In this document: one piece after another, positions 26,379-37,800 of the stretch
How the letters are laid out: the number at the start of each line of letters is the position of its first letter
Position numbering within the stretch: position 1 is the stretch's first letter
DNA from: Phorcus lineatus
Taxonomy: Eukaryota; Mollusca; Gastropoda; Trochida; Trochidae
Assembly: GCA_921293015.1 (NCBI GenBank)
Contig: OV121087.1
Location: 41,402,630 to 41,466,629, forward strand
Direction of reading: 5' to 3'
Length of the DNA: 64,000 nt
The notes under the pieces: generated by a model
The model's database searches: none
The model's input: the letters and a program-made list of their open reading frames with translations, nothing else
Told to the model about the DNA's origin: nothing
Position numbers and translations under genes: made by a program

Positions 26379-26530
26379 TGTGAGGTGAGGTGAGGTGATA
26401 TGGGGTTTACCGCCGCTTTCAAGAGATTTTCATTTATACCACGACTGTTGGTATGATTGCAAAGGGAAAGCCCGCAACAATATTGAAATAGTGAAACCTG
26501 CGAGCATCGGCAGGAAGTAGGAAACCATGG
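26379..26530 (-). mobile_element. SINE 3' fragment (5' truncated)
   Basis: On the minus strand this carries the same 3' half as the 34.5-kb SINE: the GGAAGTAG, GCGGGCTTTCCC and TGAAAATCTCTTGAAAGCGG blocks and a terminal (ACCTC)n tail of about four units. The tRNA-like head is missing. Confidence 0.75.
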
Positions 26531-28639
26531 TTTTTCATGTGTATAAAACTTGAATGCCCTTTAAATAAGTGATCGTTACCTATACTGTCACATTTGAATC
26601 TATATTAATTTTTCTAAATCCATATTGTTAGCATCTACAGACCATAGAAGTTCAGAATTTTGTTTCCATGATGTAACATGTGTTCATTTATTACCAATGT
26701 TGCAGTAATCTTTAATAAGTATAAATAGTCGAAATAATCTAGTTTACATATCATTTCATTTGCATGGTAGCTTTACACGAAACCCATGTGTAATTGAATC
26801 AGTTTGTGTTTAATTGTCTTATATTATTACAACACAACACAATCAAAGCTAATATCACTATTAACACAAAGAACAATGTCAGCATGCAGATATTGTTCAT
26901 AGACACTTTTTGCCTAGCATGCCCCCCGTTTAGGCTTACAGCATCTTATTATCGTCTTAAAGGTACTTCAATGATATTTAATTGGGAGGTCATGATGAAA
27001 GTGGTTAAGCCTTTTACTGGAAAACATTTACCTATGCCGAATTTACCCAACTCATTAAGCCATTCAGGACCCCAACAGAGCATTGATTCTCCAAGAACTG
27101 AGTTTATTAAACATAAGAAACATCAAACATTTTAACTCTTTGTCATTGTGATTAGAATACATGTATAATGATAGTTACAAGAACGGAATATCTTTTTGAT
27201 ATAATTTGTTAGTAATTATGGTTATTAATAGTGATACATTTATCGAAATAAATTCCGTATTGGTTGTGCTTATTCTTGGATAATTAGGAAAGGTCAATCC
27301 AATTACTATATAACAAGACATTGATGAATTCATAATGGTATGACAAATTGTATGCAAAGTATGGACCATTGCAGGAAAAGATTATGAATAGTCAATAAAA
27401 TATTTCGACCTCCTCGTAGTGTAAAATCCATCCCATGCGACACATTGCTTTGAATTGCACCAGTATCTAACACTGGCTTATTCAAACCTTGCTACCAACC
27501 CGTCAAAATCTTCAGTTTGAACTATGTATTCTGACGTGATCAAATTCTTACAACTTAAAACGATAGGTTTAAATATTAAAATAAATTAATAGTCTAAACG
27601 GCGTTATAAACCGTTTTTAAAGATCCAGGTTTTATTTAGCTTAAAAAGAATATCTCTAAAATGGTATTATTTCCGAGGCAACGTATACCCATAGGACATT
27701 ACATACATCAGTAAAATAATTTCTTCAGCTACAATGTAGTTGCTCATATACAACGTTTACAGCACAAGTGTTTAAATAGAATTATCCTAGCAAAAGCAAT
27801 TTGCATTTGCATGCGTCGCGCTACATGTAAGTTAGTATTTCTCGACAATAGATCCAAAAAGAGGTACTTATAGCAGCGAGTATTGCTTTCAAACTGAACC
27901 CTGAAGGTGCAATCTATTTACGATTGACAAGCGGGTTGTTGTCAATGTTAAGACAAACTTAAAGGGGCGGTCGCATGTGGAAATGTAAGGGTAGTTCTAA
28001 TCTGGAGATCGTCACAAAGAGGGTAAACATCACATTCTTCCTTGTCGTGTTTCGGCGTTAACAATACACTCTAAAACAGACAGCACTTCTTTTTCTTACA
28101 ATACAAGAATCAGTTTCTTGATAGGCCTAAATTGTTTTTTGAGTGTGAACGCAGAGTCGTCGCGACTGTCCATCGAGTATTTAAGAAATATAACTACATC
28201 TAGTCCAAGGACGCACAAATTAGGGGATTATAGCTTCACCGGCTCCTTGCAGGCGTTTAACAAGCAAGATTGGAGGATGGTGATGCTTCTACATGTATGC
28301 TTCGGTTATCCTCCAACCCTCACATCCACCCGCTCTCCCTTCACACTAAATCCAAGAATTTGCCACAAATGGACAAACTTGATAAACATACGTGAGGATT
28401 CTTGAGATTTTTTCGTGAGACAATTTATATATTTGAAATCACATATTTGATTTGGGATTAACTCTGCTTTTACCCTAACATTATGTACTGATTTCGATCA
28501 TTCCAAGTTAACCTGTAGTGTTGAGCCTTGTGGCCGTATAACAAGTCTTGAAGATAAATATGCATTTAAACTTTTGGCATATAGATTGTATAAATGATCC
28601 TGATTGGTGGACATCAAATTGGAAAAGACATCAGGTGCA
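26531..28639. other. No gene supported
   Basis: The 28.12-28.40 kb part is more balanced in composition. It has an acceptor-like TTTTTTGAGTGTGAACGCAG followed by an open stretch beginning ESSRLSIEYLRN, but no known domain and no clear donor. The rest is AT-rich. Confidence 0.4.
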
Positions 28640-28740
28640 GTAAAATAGTGAACCTTCCGTGATGTGTAGTCACATCAAAGTGGATAAGGGCATCAAATAT
28701 GCATATATACTGAACCTTAAGCTTTCCGTGATGTGTAGTC
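28640..28740. repeat. 67-bp satellite, outlying copies (about 1.5 units)
   Basis: Two partial units carry the signature CCGTGATGTGTAGTCACATC and AAAGTGGATAAGGGCA, matching the arrays at 29.79-30.05 and 30.34-30.60 kb. The second unit breaks off after GTAGTCA, just before the TIR element. Confidence 0.85.
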
Positions 28741-28747
28741 ATATGAA

Positions 28748-29637
28748 TTTATCTCGACTTGGACAGCAATGTCTGCTACTGATTGGCCAAAAGCGGTCAC
28801 GTGCCGTAGGTATATTTTTCTATTTTAAACTGGGTCACGCGCAACCCTAGTAACGTGAGACGACGCACTGTCAAGAGTTATCTCCCTTGTCTCATTGTTA
28901 GGTAAACAAAGGCTTCGCTATAGTGGTTTGTTGAACCCTACCTTTACACGCTCAGTGTATCTTCCCATTTATTAAAGTCATATTTTATAATCACTCTGCT
29001 GGACCAAGAGTAAGCTCTTCTACAAATGACGCGCTGGTGCCGAGAAAATTATCGTAACGAGTCAAAAGGCTTGCTAACGGCCTGTCGGTTCACTCGCTCG
29101 CAGCGGGGTTGTCTATCAGGCAGCTGGAGATTGGAAGGATGAACCAGAAAACCAATCATATATACACATATCAGTCGAGAACATCATCGACTCTTCATTC
29201 ATATTCATTCATATTCAAACCAACAAGCGCATTATGCAGTGATGCCTGCATGTTCTGTGCGCCCGACACTTTCAAACTAACTCGCTCCTTTCACGACGGT
29301 CGGCCATGACAGTCAGAAAACTACGGAGATTTTAGCGCCGCTTCAAATCGAACGTTTCCAAGGTGGAACGTGTACAAGAGGTCACGTGACCAAACAATCA
29401 AAATCAAATAAACCCTGCAATACTCGTTATAAATGTTTATTTAATTTTGTTAATCCGCATTTACCGTCTAGTACCGCTGCTCGCTACTAGACTATACTTT
29501 TTGAGTTTTAAACGGTGATGTAAAAATCATTTGGGTAACTTGATAAAGTTATACTGACAACATCAGCCGCCATTTTGACCCATCCAATCTTTCAAGCCAT
29601 ATTTAAAGCATACAATAAGGGTCCTCGTCGAGATAAA
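28748..29637. mobile_element. Possible non-autonomous DNA element, about 0.89 kb
   Basis: An inverted pair at the ends, TTTATCTCGACTTGGAC (28748-28764) and its inverse TTTATCTCGACGAGGAC (29637-29621), matches at 15 of 17 positions. The interior is unique, more GC-rich than its surroundings and has no transposase. It contains CCAAT plus CACGTG at about 28775-28802, TCACGTGA at about 29382-29389, and a hairpin GTCTAGTA/TACTAGAC at 29467-29493. It interrupts copies of the 67-bp satellite that lie on both sides. Its right end (29494 onward) was copied into the 555-bp higher-order repeat. Confidence 0.45.
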
Positions 29638-29640
29638 TAC

Positions 29641-29779
29641 GTTACCATGTGTCCACGAGTTTGATATGGAGATATATCATGTGTCCGAGTCAAATATCAA
29701 ACTCGAACTTCGTTCTCGTTTGATATTTAACTCGAATACATGATATATCTCCATATCAAACTCGCGGACACATGGTAAC
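29641..29779. repeat. 139-bp near-perfect palindrome, copy 1
   Basis: The arms at 29641-29708 and 29712-29779 (68 bp each) pair at about 62 of 68 positions around a 3-bp centre (TTC). The outer arm begins GTTACCATGTGTCC. Such a structure could extrude as a cruciform, or could be a foldback transposon. No target duplication is clear. Confidence 0.92.
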
Positions 29780-29786
29780 TTATAAT

Positions 29787-30048
29787 AAACTGAACCTTAA
29801 GCTATCCGTGATGTGTAGTCACATCAAAGTGGATAAGGGCACCATATGCACATAAACTGAACCTTAAGCTCTCCGTGATGTGTAGTCACATCAAAGTGGA
29901 TAAGAGCATAATATATGCATATATACTGAACCTTTAGCTTTCCGTGATGTGTAGTCACATCAAAGTGGATAAGATAATGATATGCACATAAACTGAACCT
30001 TAAGCTTTGCATGATTTGTAGTCACATCAAAGTGGATAAGGGCACCAT
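29787..30048. repeat. 67-bp satellite array, four monomers
   Basis: The signature CCGTGATGTG recurs at 29806, 29873 and 29942, with a variant near 30008 (periods 67, 69, 67). Every monomer holds a small dyad, TGATGTG-TAGT-CACATCA. Monomers differ mainly in the GGGCACCATATGCACAT versus AGCATAATATATGCATAT segment. Confidence 0.9.
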
Positions 30049-30195
30049 ATACTTTTTGAGTTTTAAACGGTGATGTAAAAATCATTTGGGTAACTTGATA
30101 AAGTTATACTGACAAGATCAGCAGCCATTTTGACCCATCCAATCTTTCAAGCCATATTTAAAGCATACAATAAGGGTCCTCGTCGAGATAAATAC

Positions 30196-30334
30196 GTTAC
30201 CATGTGTCCACGAGTTTGATATGGAGATATATCATGTGTCCGAGTCAAATATCAAACTCGAACTTCGTTCTCGTTTGATATTTAACTCGAATACATGATA
30301 TATCTCCATATCAAACTCGCGGACACATGGTAAC
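30196..30334. repeat. 139-bp near-perfect palindrome, copy 2
   Basis: This is the same palindrome 555 bp downstream, essentially identical to copy 1. It lies at the same place inside the second higher-order unit. Confidence 0.92.
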
Positions 30335-30341
30335 TTATAAT

Positions 30342-30640
30342 AAACTGAACCTTAAGCTATCCGTGATGTGTAGTCACATCAAAGTGGATAAGGGCATCAT
30401 ATATGCATATATACTGAACCTTTAGCTTTCCGTGATGTGTAGTCACATCAAAGTGGATAAGATAATGATATGCACATAAACTGAACCTTAAGCTTTCCGT
30501 GATGTGTAGTCACATCAAAGTGGATAAGGGCACCAAAAGCACATAAACTGAACCTTAAGCTTTCCGTGATGTATAGTCACATCAAAGTGGATAAGGGCAC
30601 ACTATATGCATATATGCTGAACCTAAAGTTTTCCATTATG
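30342..30640. repeat. 67-bp satellite array, four monomers plus decayed end
   Basis: CCGTGATGT recurs at 30361, 30430, 30497 and 30564 (periods 69, 67, 67), with the same internal dyad. A decayed fifth start (CTGAACCTAAAGTTTTCC) ends the array near 30640. Confidence 0.9.
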
Positions 30641-31321
30641 TACTTCCTACCTTGTAAAGTAATTATATCATTATCTCACAATTTCACATGGACATTCAGA
30701 TGTCATATTTCACAGTTTCAGTTTTCCAAATTGTTTTTTTTTACAAATTACAAATCAACATATACACATTCATCATCGTTTCCATTGAAGTTGATGTTTG
30801 ATTGATATATGTAATGGACAAAAAAAGAGTCCTCAGTTGGGTCTGCTTGTTTAACTTTTCGCCTCTCCCCGTTATTGTTGTTTATAATATAACGCAATAT
30901 GTCATTACAATTATGCTGTAACATTGAAAATGAAACACTCTAAGTGGACCATATTCATGGCTTCTTTAAACGTTTAGCTCTTTTAAAATGTGACTCTTAT
31001 CTTCAAAGCTTGAGAATCAGCATAGAGGGAAGCAACTCTTCAGAACGCAAAGGAACGTCGCGAGAACATTACATCGATTTAAGGGCAACATTTGGTGTGG
31101 TGCCAAATCAAATTCCAACTTATTTTCTCAGCGTCGTAGATAGCATTCGCTCTTCACAAAATAAGTTTTCAATATGATGTTGATAGAAAAACATTGCATT
31201 TCATAATATTTGAAATAGCATCTATGTTTTTTGCATTTAAATCAATTTTGCTGCAATCATGTAAAAGTAGTCACGTCATTTTGGGTTTGATTCCTACGCT
31301 TTTATTGGACTGTTTATTGGC

Positions 31322-31705
31322 GATGAATAATGTGAATGGAGCTGTTTTAAGTGAATACAACACAACTGTAGACGATGAACAATGGGAATGGAGCTGTTTT
31401 AAGTGAATACAACACAACTGTAGACGATGAACAATGTGAATGGAGCTGTTTTAAGTGAATACAACACAACTGTAGACGATGAACAATGTGAATGGAGCTG
31501 TTTTAAGTGAATACAACACAACTGTTGACGATGAACATTGTGAATGGAGCTGTTTTAAGTGAATACAACACAACTGTAGACGATGAACAATGTAAATAGA
31601 GCTGTTTTAAGTGAATACAACACAACTGTAGTCCATGAACAATGTAAATAGAGCTGTTATAAGTGAATACAACACAACTGTAGACGATGAACAATGTAAA
31701 TAGAG
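31322..31705. repeat. 52-bp minisatellite, about 7.4 copies
   Basis: The unit is GATGAACAATGTGAATGGAG followed by CTGTTTTAAGTGAATACAAC and ACAACTGTAGAC. GGAGCTG recurs at 31338 and 31390, then at 52-bp steps. Copies toward the right carry more changes (GTAAATAGAG, TTATAAG), so the left half is more homogeneous. Open frames on both strands here arise from the repeat. Confidence 0.93.
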
Positions 31706-31931
31706 ATAAGAATAGATATAAGATAGAATATATATACAGCATATATGTATATGGACAGTACTTATCATTTTGAACGCTTATACAAAGCAAAGTTGGCAGT
31801 TTTTTTATCTTCGATCTGAAGAATCAGGAAGTGAAAATGACTACTATGACACCGTAACGCGCGGACGAAACGGTCAGCAAACTGTGAAGGACCCTCTACA
31901 ACGTCCCAATGTTGCGTCACATTTTTTTAAG

Positions 31932-32047
31932 CACTGGACCTGTATTTTCGAAACTCTGTTAGTGCTAAGATAGTCGTAAGTACCATACTGTAGCATTGCC
32001 TTACGACTATCTTAGCACTAAGAGAGCTTCGAAAATATAGGCCCTTG
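31932..32047. mobile_element. Foldback MITE with about 46-bp arms
   Basis: The left arm (31935-31980) and right arm (32000-32044) are inverted copies, with the shared block TTAGTGCTAAGATAGTCGTA perfect in both. The loop is 19 bp (31981-31999). The outer sequences TGGACCTGTATTTTCGAA and its inverse (GGGCCTATATTTTCGAAG) differ at a few positions. The size and structure fit a non-autonomous DNA transposon. It sits directly before a SINE copy. Confidence 0.82.
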
Positions 32048-32288
32048 TGATTCTTGAGAATCTCTTTGCGTTTGAATCCAGCAGTTCTTGAGCCTGCGGA
32101 TCATCGGGCTTTGCAGCAGAGAACTTGTCTACGGGTAGTAAAGTTTGGATGCAATGCCACGCTGTGCGGTACCTAGTCCCAGCCGATCACAGCAATGAAT
32201 AGAATGGAACAATGGTGTTGCATGCTTTTCCCTGCAATAATAGTAGCAACTGCGATATAAGTGAAATACTCTTGAAAGCGGCGTGATC
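32045..32288 (+). mobile_element. SINE copy, degenerate, head disrupted
   Basis: The 3' end (CAATAATAGTAGCAACTGCG, then ATAAGTGAAATACTCTTGAA, AGCGGCGT) and the body blocks CCAGCCGATC and ATGGTGTTGCATGC match the 34.5-kb and 54.4-kb SINEs. A B-box-like TTTGAATCC lies at about 32074-32082. The A-box side abuts the foldback element ending at about 32047, which may have inserted into or beside the SINE head. Confidence 0.7.
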
Positions 32289-32289
32289 G

Positions 32290-34503
32290 ATGGCTTGATC
32301 GTAAACAAGGCGAAGTTGATTTTTCTATTTTACTCGCAGTTAGAACCTTTACTGCATTTGTCTTTCTGTGGATGTAATGTATATTTTACGACCGCTTCTA
32401 TCATTCAAGTACGTAGCCGCAGTTTTTACCTAATGGCTAGGCTGACTTTAATCGATAATGTAATGGCGATTTTTTAAATCTGACACTCCGAAATAAGTCT
32501 GTATCACTACCAAGGTTTTTTATAACCAACCTAACTACTCCATATTTTTTAATTGTATACAGTAAATTCTCTCTGTAAATCATGCCACTTTTACCATGTA
32601 ATCTGTTTATTTTTCATAAAGATCATCAAGTTTAGGGGATAAACTAAAACAATGGAGCAAAATGTTTGTTTATCATAAAAGAAATAACATTACGCAAATA
32701 TGATAAGCCTATCTTCCCATGTAAGACACAAATAAATATTTTACATACTGCCAATTTCAGTAGGTCTGCCAAAACACTGTAAGAACAATGAAATATTATG
32801 ATGATACATTTTCTTTTGCAATGAAGGTGTCTACAGACAAAGGTATCAGGTCTCCTTACCATAAAAGAGACCAATTAGTGCATTCTGTCTCATTATTCTG
32901 TCATCAGTTTTTTAAAATTTAGTGGATAAGTATACAACCTAGATATATCTTAAACCTGATCATGTCTTGGAAAAACACAATTTAGTCATCTGATTGACTA
33001 TAAGACTTCTGACATTTGTTGTAAATAACATTCTGTCTGTATGGATAAATTTTGAAATCCTATTTTTCAACCCCCAATGTATTCCTGTCCATTTTACCTT
33101 TCATTGTTTGTTATTGATGAAAAGTGTTTACATTTAATCTATGCAGAATTGAAAGCTCTTATTAGATATTAATTTATTTAAATTTTGTTTAACCTGCCTT
33201 ACAATTGTTATTTTTCAATTACTTGTCAAAGTGATTGTATACTTTCTTTTGGACATCAGTTGATCTATCACAAAATTATTGATGAGTTATTTCAACGAAA
33301 TTGCTCACATAGACGACGTAATAATCTACATGTTGATTTAACCTTTTTGATTGTTCATCTAAATTTCAAACTTATGCAACTTTTGATCTGATTATCCTAC
33401 TTGTTAATAATCACATCCATTGATACTGCGAAAGAAACTACTACAACCTTACTTCACTTTTAGTGAGAATTGATATACTACTAAAATATCCAAAAAACAT
33501 CTATATTGCAAAAAGCCATGCTTAACGACGGTGAAAAATATATAAAGCATTGAAAAATTAAAAAAGCTTGATCCTATCAAATATTCATGTAAAGATATGA
33601 CAGTGTGAAAGAATGTTTTTTATTCTATATCTATTTTCCCTTTACTATTTTTTACCTTATTTCTAATATGTTGACTCATTTTGTTAATTTGTTTGTACCT
33701 CCAAGTGCGTCAAGAATACAGGAATGAAAATAACAGGATACAATAGCAAACAGGTTTCCAATTATTCAAATATTCCAAAAAATATTCAATACTTTCCTAT
33801 GTCACAATCTCATTCCAAAAGGTATTGTCTTCGTTTGCCTCAGAAACATGAAGAATGATCTAGAAACTGATGCCATTTAGAAAGATCTAGACATTCTGAT
33901 TTAAAATAATCAAATTCAACAACTAATAATACCAACAAAATACGGAATACACTGCACAAATGCGACTTTCGCTTTCATGTGTCTGTCTATTTCAGGTCTG
34001 ATGTCTATTTCGGAATGTCAATCAATATTGCATCTCACGCATTATGGCAGGTGACATTCCTTAGCACGCGGCGTAATATGCGCTACTGACATTGCACGGG
34101 GCATTGTCGACATCTTATATGGTTTCCGATAATCGTATTTGTCACGAAATATGACTAATGACTTCGATGAACTCGATGTATGATCTTGTTAACAATATGG
34201 AATCTATACGCATCAACAAGTCGAACAGGGGCGATACGCAGATATTGATGCGGTAGGTACAGGTTGGGTGATAAAGGGACAACAATGAACCATATATGCA
34301 ACTGATTATCAAAGAAAATTTAAAAACTTAACAGGATTAGAACTTTGAAATGCTAAGATTTCCACGGTGATCGTTATGGTCTTCATATTAAACAAGGGAA
34401 TATGGAAAGTTTCTGTATTGTTGCTAAAACAGCTGACTGAGTGCAGATATCTATCGTGTTCTAAAATATGCTTGCATGCATTTAATCAGCTGAAGCCAAG
34501 TCT
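32290..34503. other. No gene seen; possible regulatory island near 34.0-34.15 kb
   Basis: Very AT-rich to 33.9 kb. From 34010 to 34140 a denser island has TGTCAATCAATATTGC, GCAGGTGACATTCC and GCGTAATATGCGC. Confidence 0.4.
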
Positions 34504-34512
34504 TCGATCTCA

Positions 34513-34823
34513 ACGAGGTGAGGTGATAAGGGGTTTAAGGCCGCTTTCAAGAGTATTTCACTTATATCACGGCTGCTGGTACAATTGCAGAGAGAAAGCC
34601 CGCAACACCATTTTGGATACGCATCGCTGTGAATCCAACGCGAATCGGCTGGAAGTAGCCAACCAGGGGTGGCAATGACTGAAATTCAGTGTAGCATTCA
34701 GTGAAACCTGACTGTTCGTGAAACATTTCTCTACCGGAGACAGTTGCCAACCCCCTGACGGGATTCGAAAACGGACCTAATGATGCGAAACAGAAAGCCC
34801 TTACCACTGTGCTATGCCGTACC
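34513..34823 (-). mobile_element. tRNA-derived SINE, full length, with 9-bp target duplication
   Basis: Read on the minus strand, the element begins at about 34823 with a tRNA-like head: A box TAGCACAGTGGTAAGGGC and B box GTTTTCGAATCCC. A body follows that is shared with three other copies in this window. It ends with AAGTGAAATACTCTTGAAAG, GCGG, CTTAAACC and an (ACCTC)n-type tail. The direct repeat TCGATCTCA flanks it at 34504-34512 and 34824-34832, as expected for LINE-driven insertion. Several chance open frames across it are not genes. Confidence 0.88.
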
Positions 34824-34832
34824 TCGATCTCA

Positions 34833-37800
34833 CCGATGTTTGAAGGAATTTGTCATGTTTCCAAACCTAAGGGCATGAAATAGCATTTCTGTCTCAGGGC
34901 ATGAAATGGCACTGCTACCAACATCCAACTGAAGTTACTTTTGTCATTTCTTATTAACTGCCTTATTTATGCAGCTATAGATGTTGCTTGGCACTGGACA
35001 GATAAAATTATTTAAAATCATTTAAAATTTAATTATAGATGACTCCCCAAGATGATCGAACATGACTTAGCCGGTTTCAATACGGTATATCAGCCTTTGA
35101 CATACATGTATAGTCTCTATCAGACACTTTGTCAATGTGTGATATGTTCTACAGAATATGATTGTCTTTCACTAAAACATCCAGGTGTACCACAGAGGTT
35201 CAAATCGCCCACTTGACCTAGTGAAAATGAAAATTTAATTCTTGACTTTTGCACTCTCTTACTTCGGTTCCTCAAACCCGATCGACAATAGGACCCCGAC
35301 TATTTTAACGTGAAGTTCAAAGGAAACTATTGATCTACTGTTGATGGGCAAACATTCTATGACCACAAATAAATTGAAAAGTTAGTATATTGATTTGTTG
35401 CATAGTTGCATTACGCCAATATACGGAATCAATAATACGGATAATGTTCAAACTAACTCTAGAAAATGTAAATTATTGTGGAAAATGGATAAAACCATTT
35501 TACAACGCGTCCATTGATTCAGTTAACAGACTATAACTATAGTTTTCAAATGATTTGTACACGACAAGCACATAACAGCAGTATCTTTTTAAGCAAGCAA
35601 ATTGTTCGCAGAAAGAGAAATGCACCGATAATGCATCGCTTGATATAAACAACGATCTATGATTAGGAAACCCACAATCTCGGTTGTGCGGAAACGTGCA
35701 CGTATTCAGGTTATTCAGTTGATTCTATTTTGTGCACAATCGGTTAGATTTTTCATATTTCCCTATAACCTTTAATTATTGATTTCAGGTCATCTGTAAA
35801 GATATTATGTTTATGGTGTCGATTGAAACCTTAAAAGAGTGTATACGATCTGATATGCGTTTAAATAGTGAAGAAGGAATCTGATCAGCTTTTGAATATA
35901 CCTCCATCACGTAACTTAAGCCATAGGGGAGAGTGTACATGTAGATTATTGAGATCTGTCACTCCACCAATAATAGCATTGCTATCGTATTATCTATAGC
36001 GGCCGACATTTGGTTTTGCACGCTGTGCTTAAAATTTGAATATCGCCGATTATGAGAATACTCAACAAGATGCCTGGACTTACGGTTTATCTCTCCTGTT
36101 ATTATTATTGTGATTAATTCCGAGATTTAGCGAGTTGGTTATTCATTTCTTACCCAAGTCAAATCTAATAATATACTTTTGGAGATCACCTTCGTTTAGG
36201 CGATTTTTAGTTAAACCGGTACCGGTCATTGTTTTCATGGTGTTCGAATGACCATTATGAAAACTGTAATACCCCTTTCATACTTTTATTACCGCTTGAG
36301 TAAGAACAGAAGCATATTCAATGCAACTTACTTTAAATACTTTCGGTCTTTGAGAACTAATTTTAAAGCCTGAATACGTGCTTATGTTTTCAAATGTGTT
36401 ATATTACCTGAGTGGGGTTGTTTGTATATTATTGACATATTGGTGTGCGCTAGCGCCTTTGAGATTTTGCGGTTATAGTCTGCGACAGTCCGCCTCAGTG
36501 ATGTACACTTACATGTGTCTAAGTCAGATATATAATCGATAATGGAGGCACGCTTCCCCGCAGATGACATCGAGTAGCACGAGGCACACACAGTGACATG
36601 AAGTGATACAGATTGAGGCGTCTTTTCTGAAAGTGATATTTTTCTTCGTCCTTTCGCCTGAGATTAGTTTGAAATTCACGTGGTTCAATTTAATCATTTC
36701 GAATGACGATATCTGTCTTTGTGTTTTTTCTAAATATGTTGCATAGAGACGATTTACGTTGTTTGATACATGTACATGTTTGTATCGATTTTAAGCTTTA
36801 GGTCTTCCTTGTATAATTAAAAAAGCATGCGGTTTGACAAATGTTAAAAAGTATTCTTTTGAAATATGTTGCTAAGCTCTTTTCACGAGCGTACGATGGT
36901 CGATTAAGCTACGCGAATCCATGTTCCTAACATAAATCATATTAAATATGTAAACACTAAAATGTCCATGCAGTTTTCACTTTATTTGTGATAATTTTAC
37001 GACTACATTTAATCAGGTTGAATGATGAGGTGTTTGATACATGGTAATACATGTGCAAATATCTAATATTCATTTCTGGAAAATTGTAAAAAAAATAAAA
37101 TTCTAAACATTCATGAAATACAGTGCCTTTTTATCAGTTAACCATCTTTATTATGCAATAGTTGCCCACATACTAACATATTCGTACTTCACAAACAAAC
37201 GGTTATATAACAACTACGTGTTGTCAACATAATGTAACGTTGTCTGAACCTATATACGATTTTATATAACAAAGCCTGGTTTGTCTGTAAGAGAACATCA
37301 ATATAACGAGTGCCTGTCTATCTTTAAGGCACTCTTGCACGCTTTTCCGGTTCAAATGAGCTATTCTAAGGTATATGCGGACTCAGGTATTCATCTGAGC
37401 TTCCTATCAATGCAATGGAATACGCTTCATTCTTTACAATTGAACTGCAATCAACAGTGAAAATGTTTCGACAGCCGTTGTCGGCTTGGACATTGTCTTG
37501 GAATTTTTTAAGGTCAGCTGCGCAAACAAAACGGATACATTATGGACTCGTAATGACTGCAGCTATAAAATTTACATGAACCTAAAGTCTGAACTGAGAA
37601 CAAAATATGAAATATAGTTTATCGACTCAATCTTGTAAATTTACCGATTTTAATAACGTAATGTTGGCCTTGGTATTAGATTGACCAAACTTGATGCCGT
37701 TTCCGCTTTTCTGGTTGTAAGCAAAATTTTATTTTTTTCCGATGTAGTAGTTCATGCAGATTTAATGCAACATTGAAGTAAATACTTCCGGTATTTTAAA

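Larger units (their letters stand above)
29494..30603. repeat. 555-bp higher-order tandem unit, two copies
   Basis: Positions 29494-30048 and 30049-30603 are two copies of a composite unit. Each holds about 147 bp from the right end of the TIR element, then the 139-bp palindrome, then four 67-69-bp satellite monomers. Fixed landmarks repeat at exactly 555 bp (ATACTTTTTGAG at 29494 and 30049; GTTACCATG at 29641 and 30196). The copies differ at very few bases, so the duplication is recent or homogenised. Confidence 0.92.

Noticed and set aside
31503-31790. 95-codon minus-strand frame with repeated Val-Val-Leu-like segments
   Set aside because: Generated by the 52-bp minisatellite.
34367-34807. 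Frames of 103 and 81 codons on both strands
   Set aside because: They lie largely within the SINE at 34.5 kb.
36382-36591. 69-codon minus-strand frame in a GC-richer patch
   Set aside because: Some protein-like stretches, but no known motif and no convincing splice sites.
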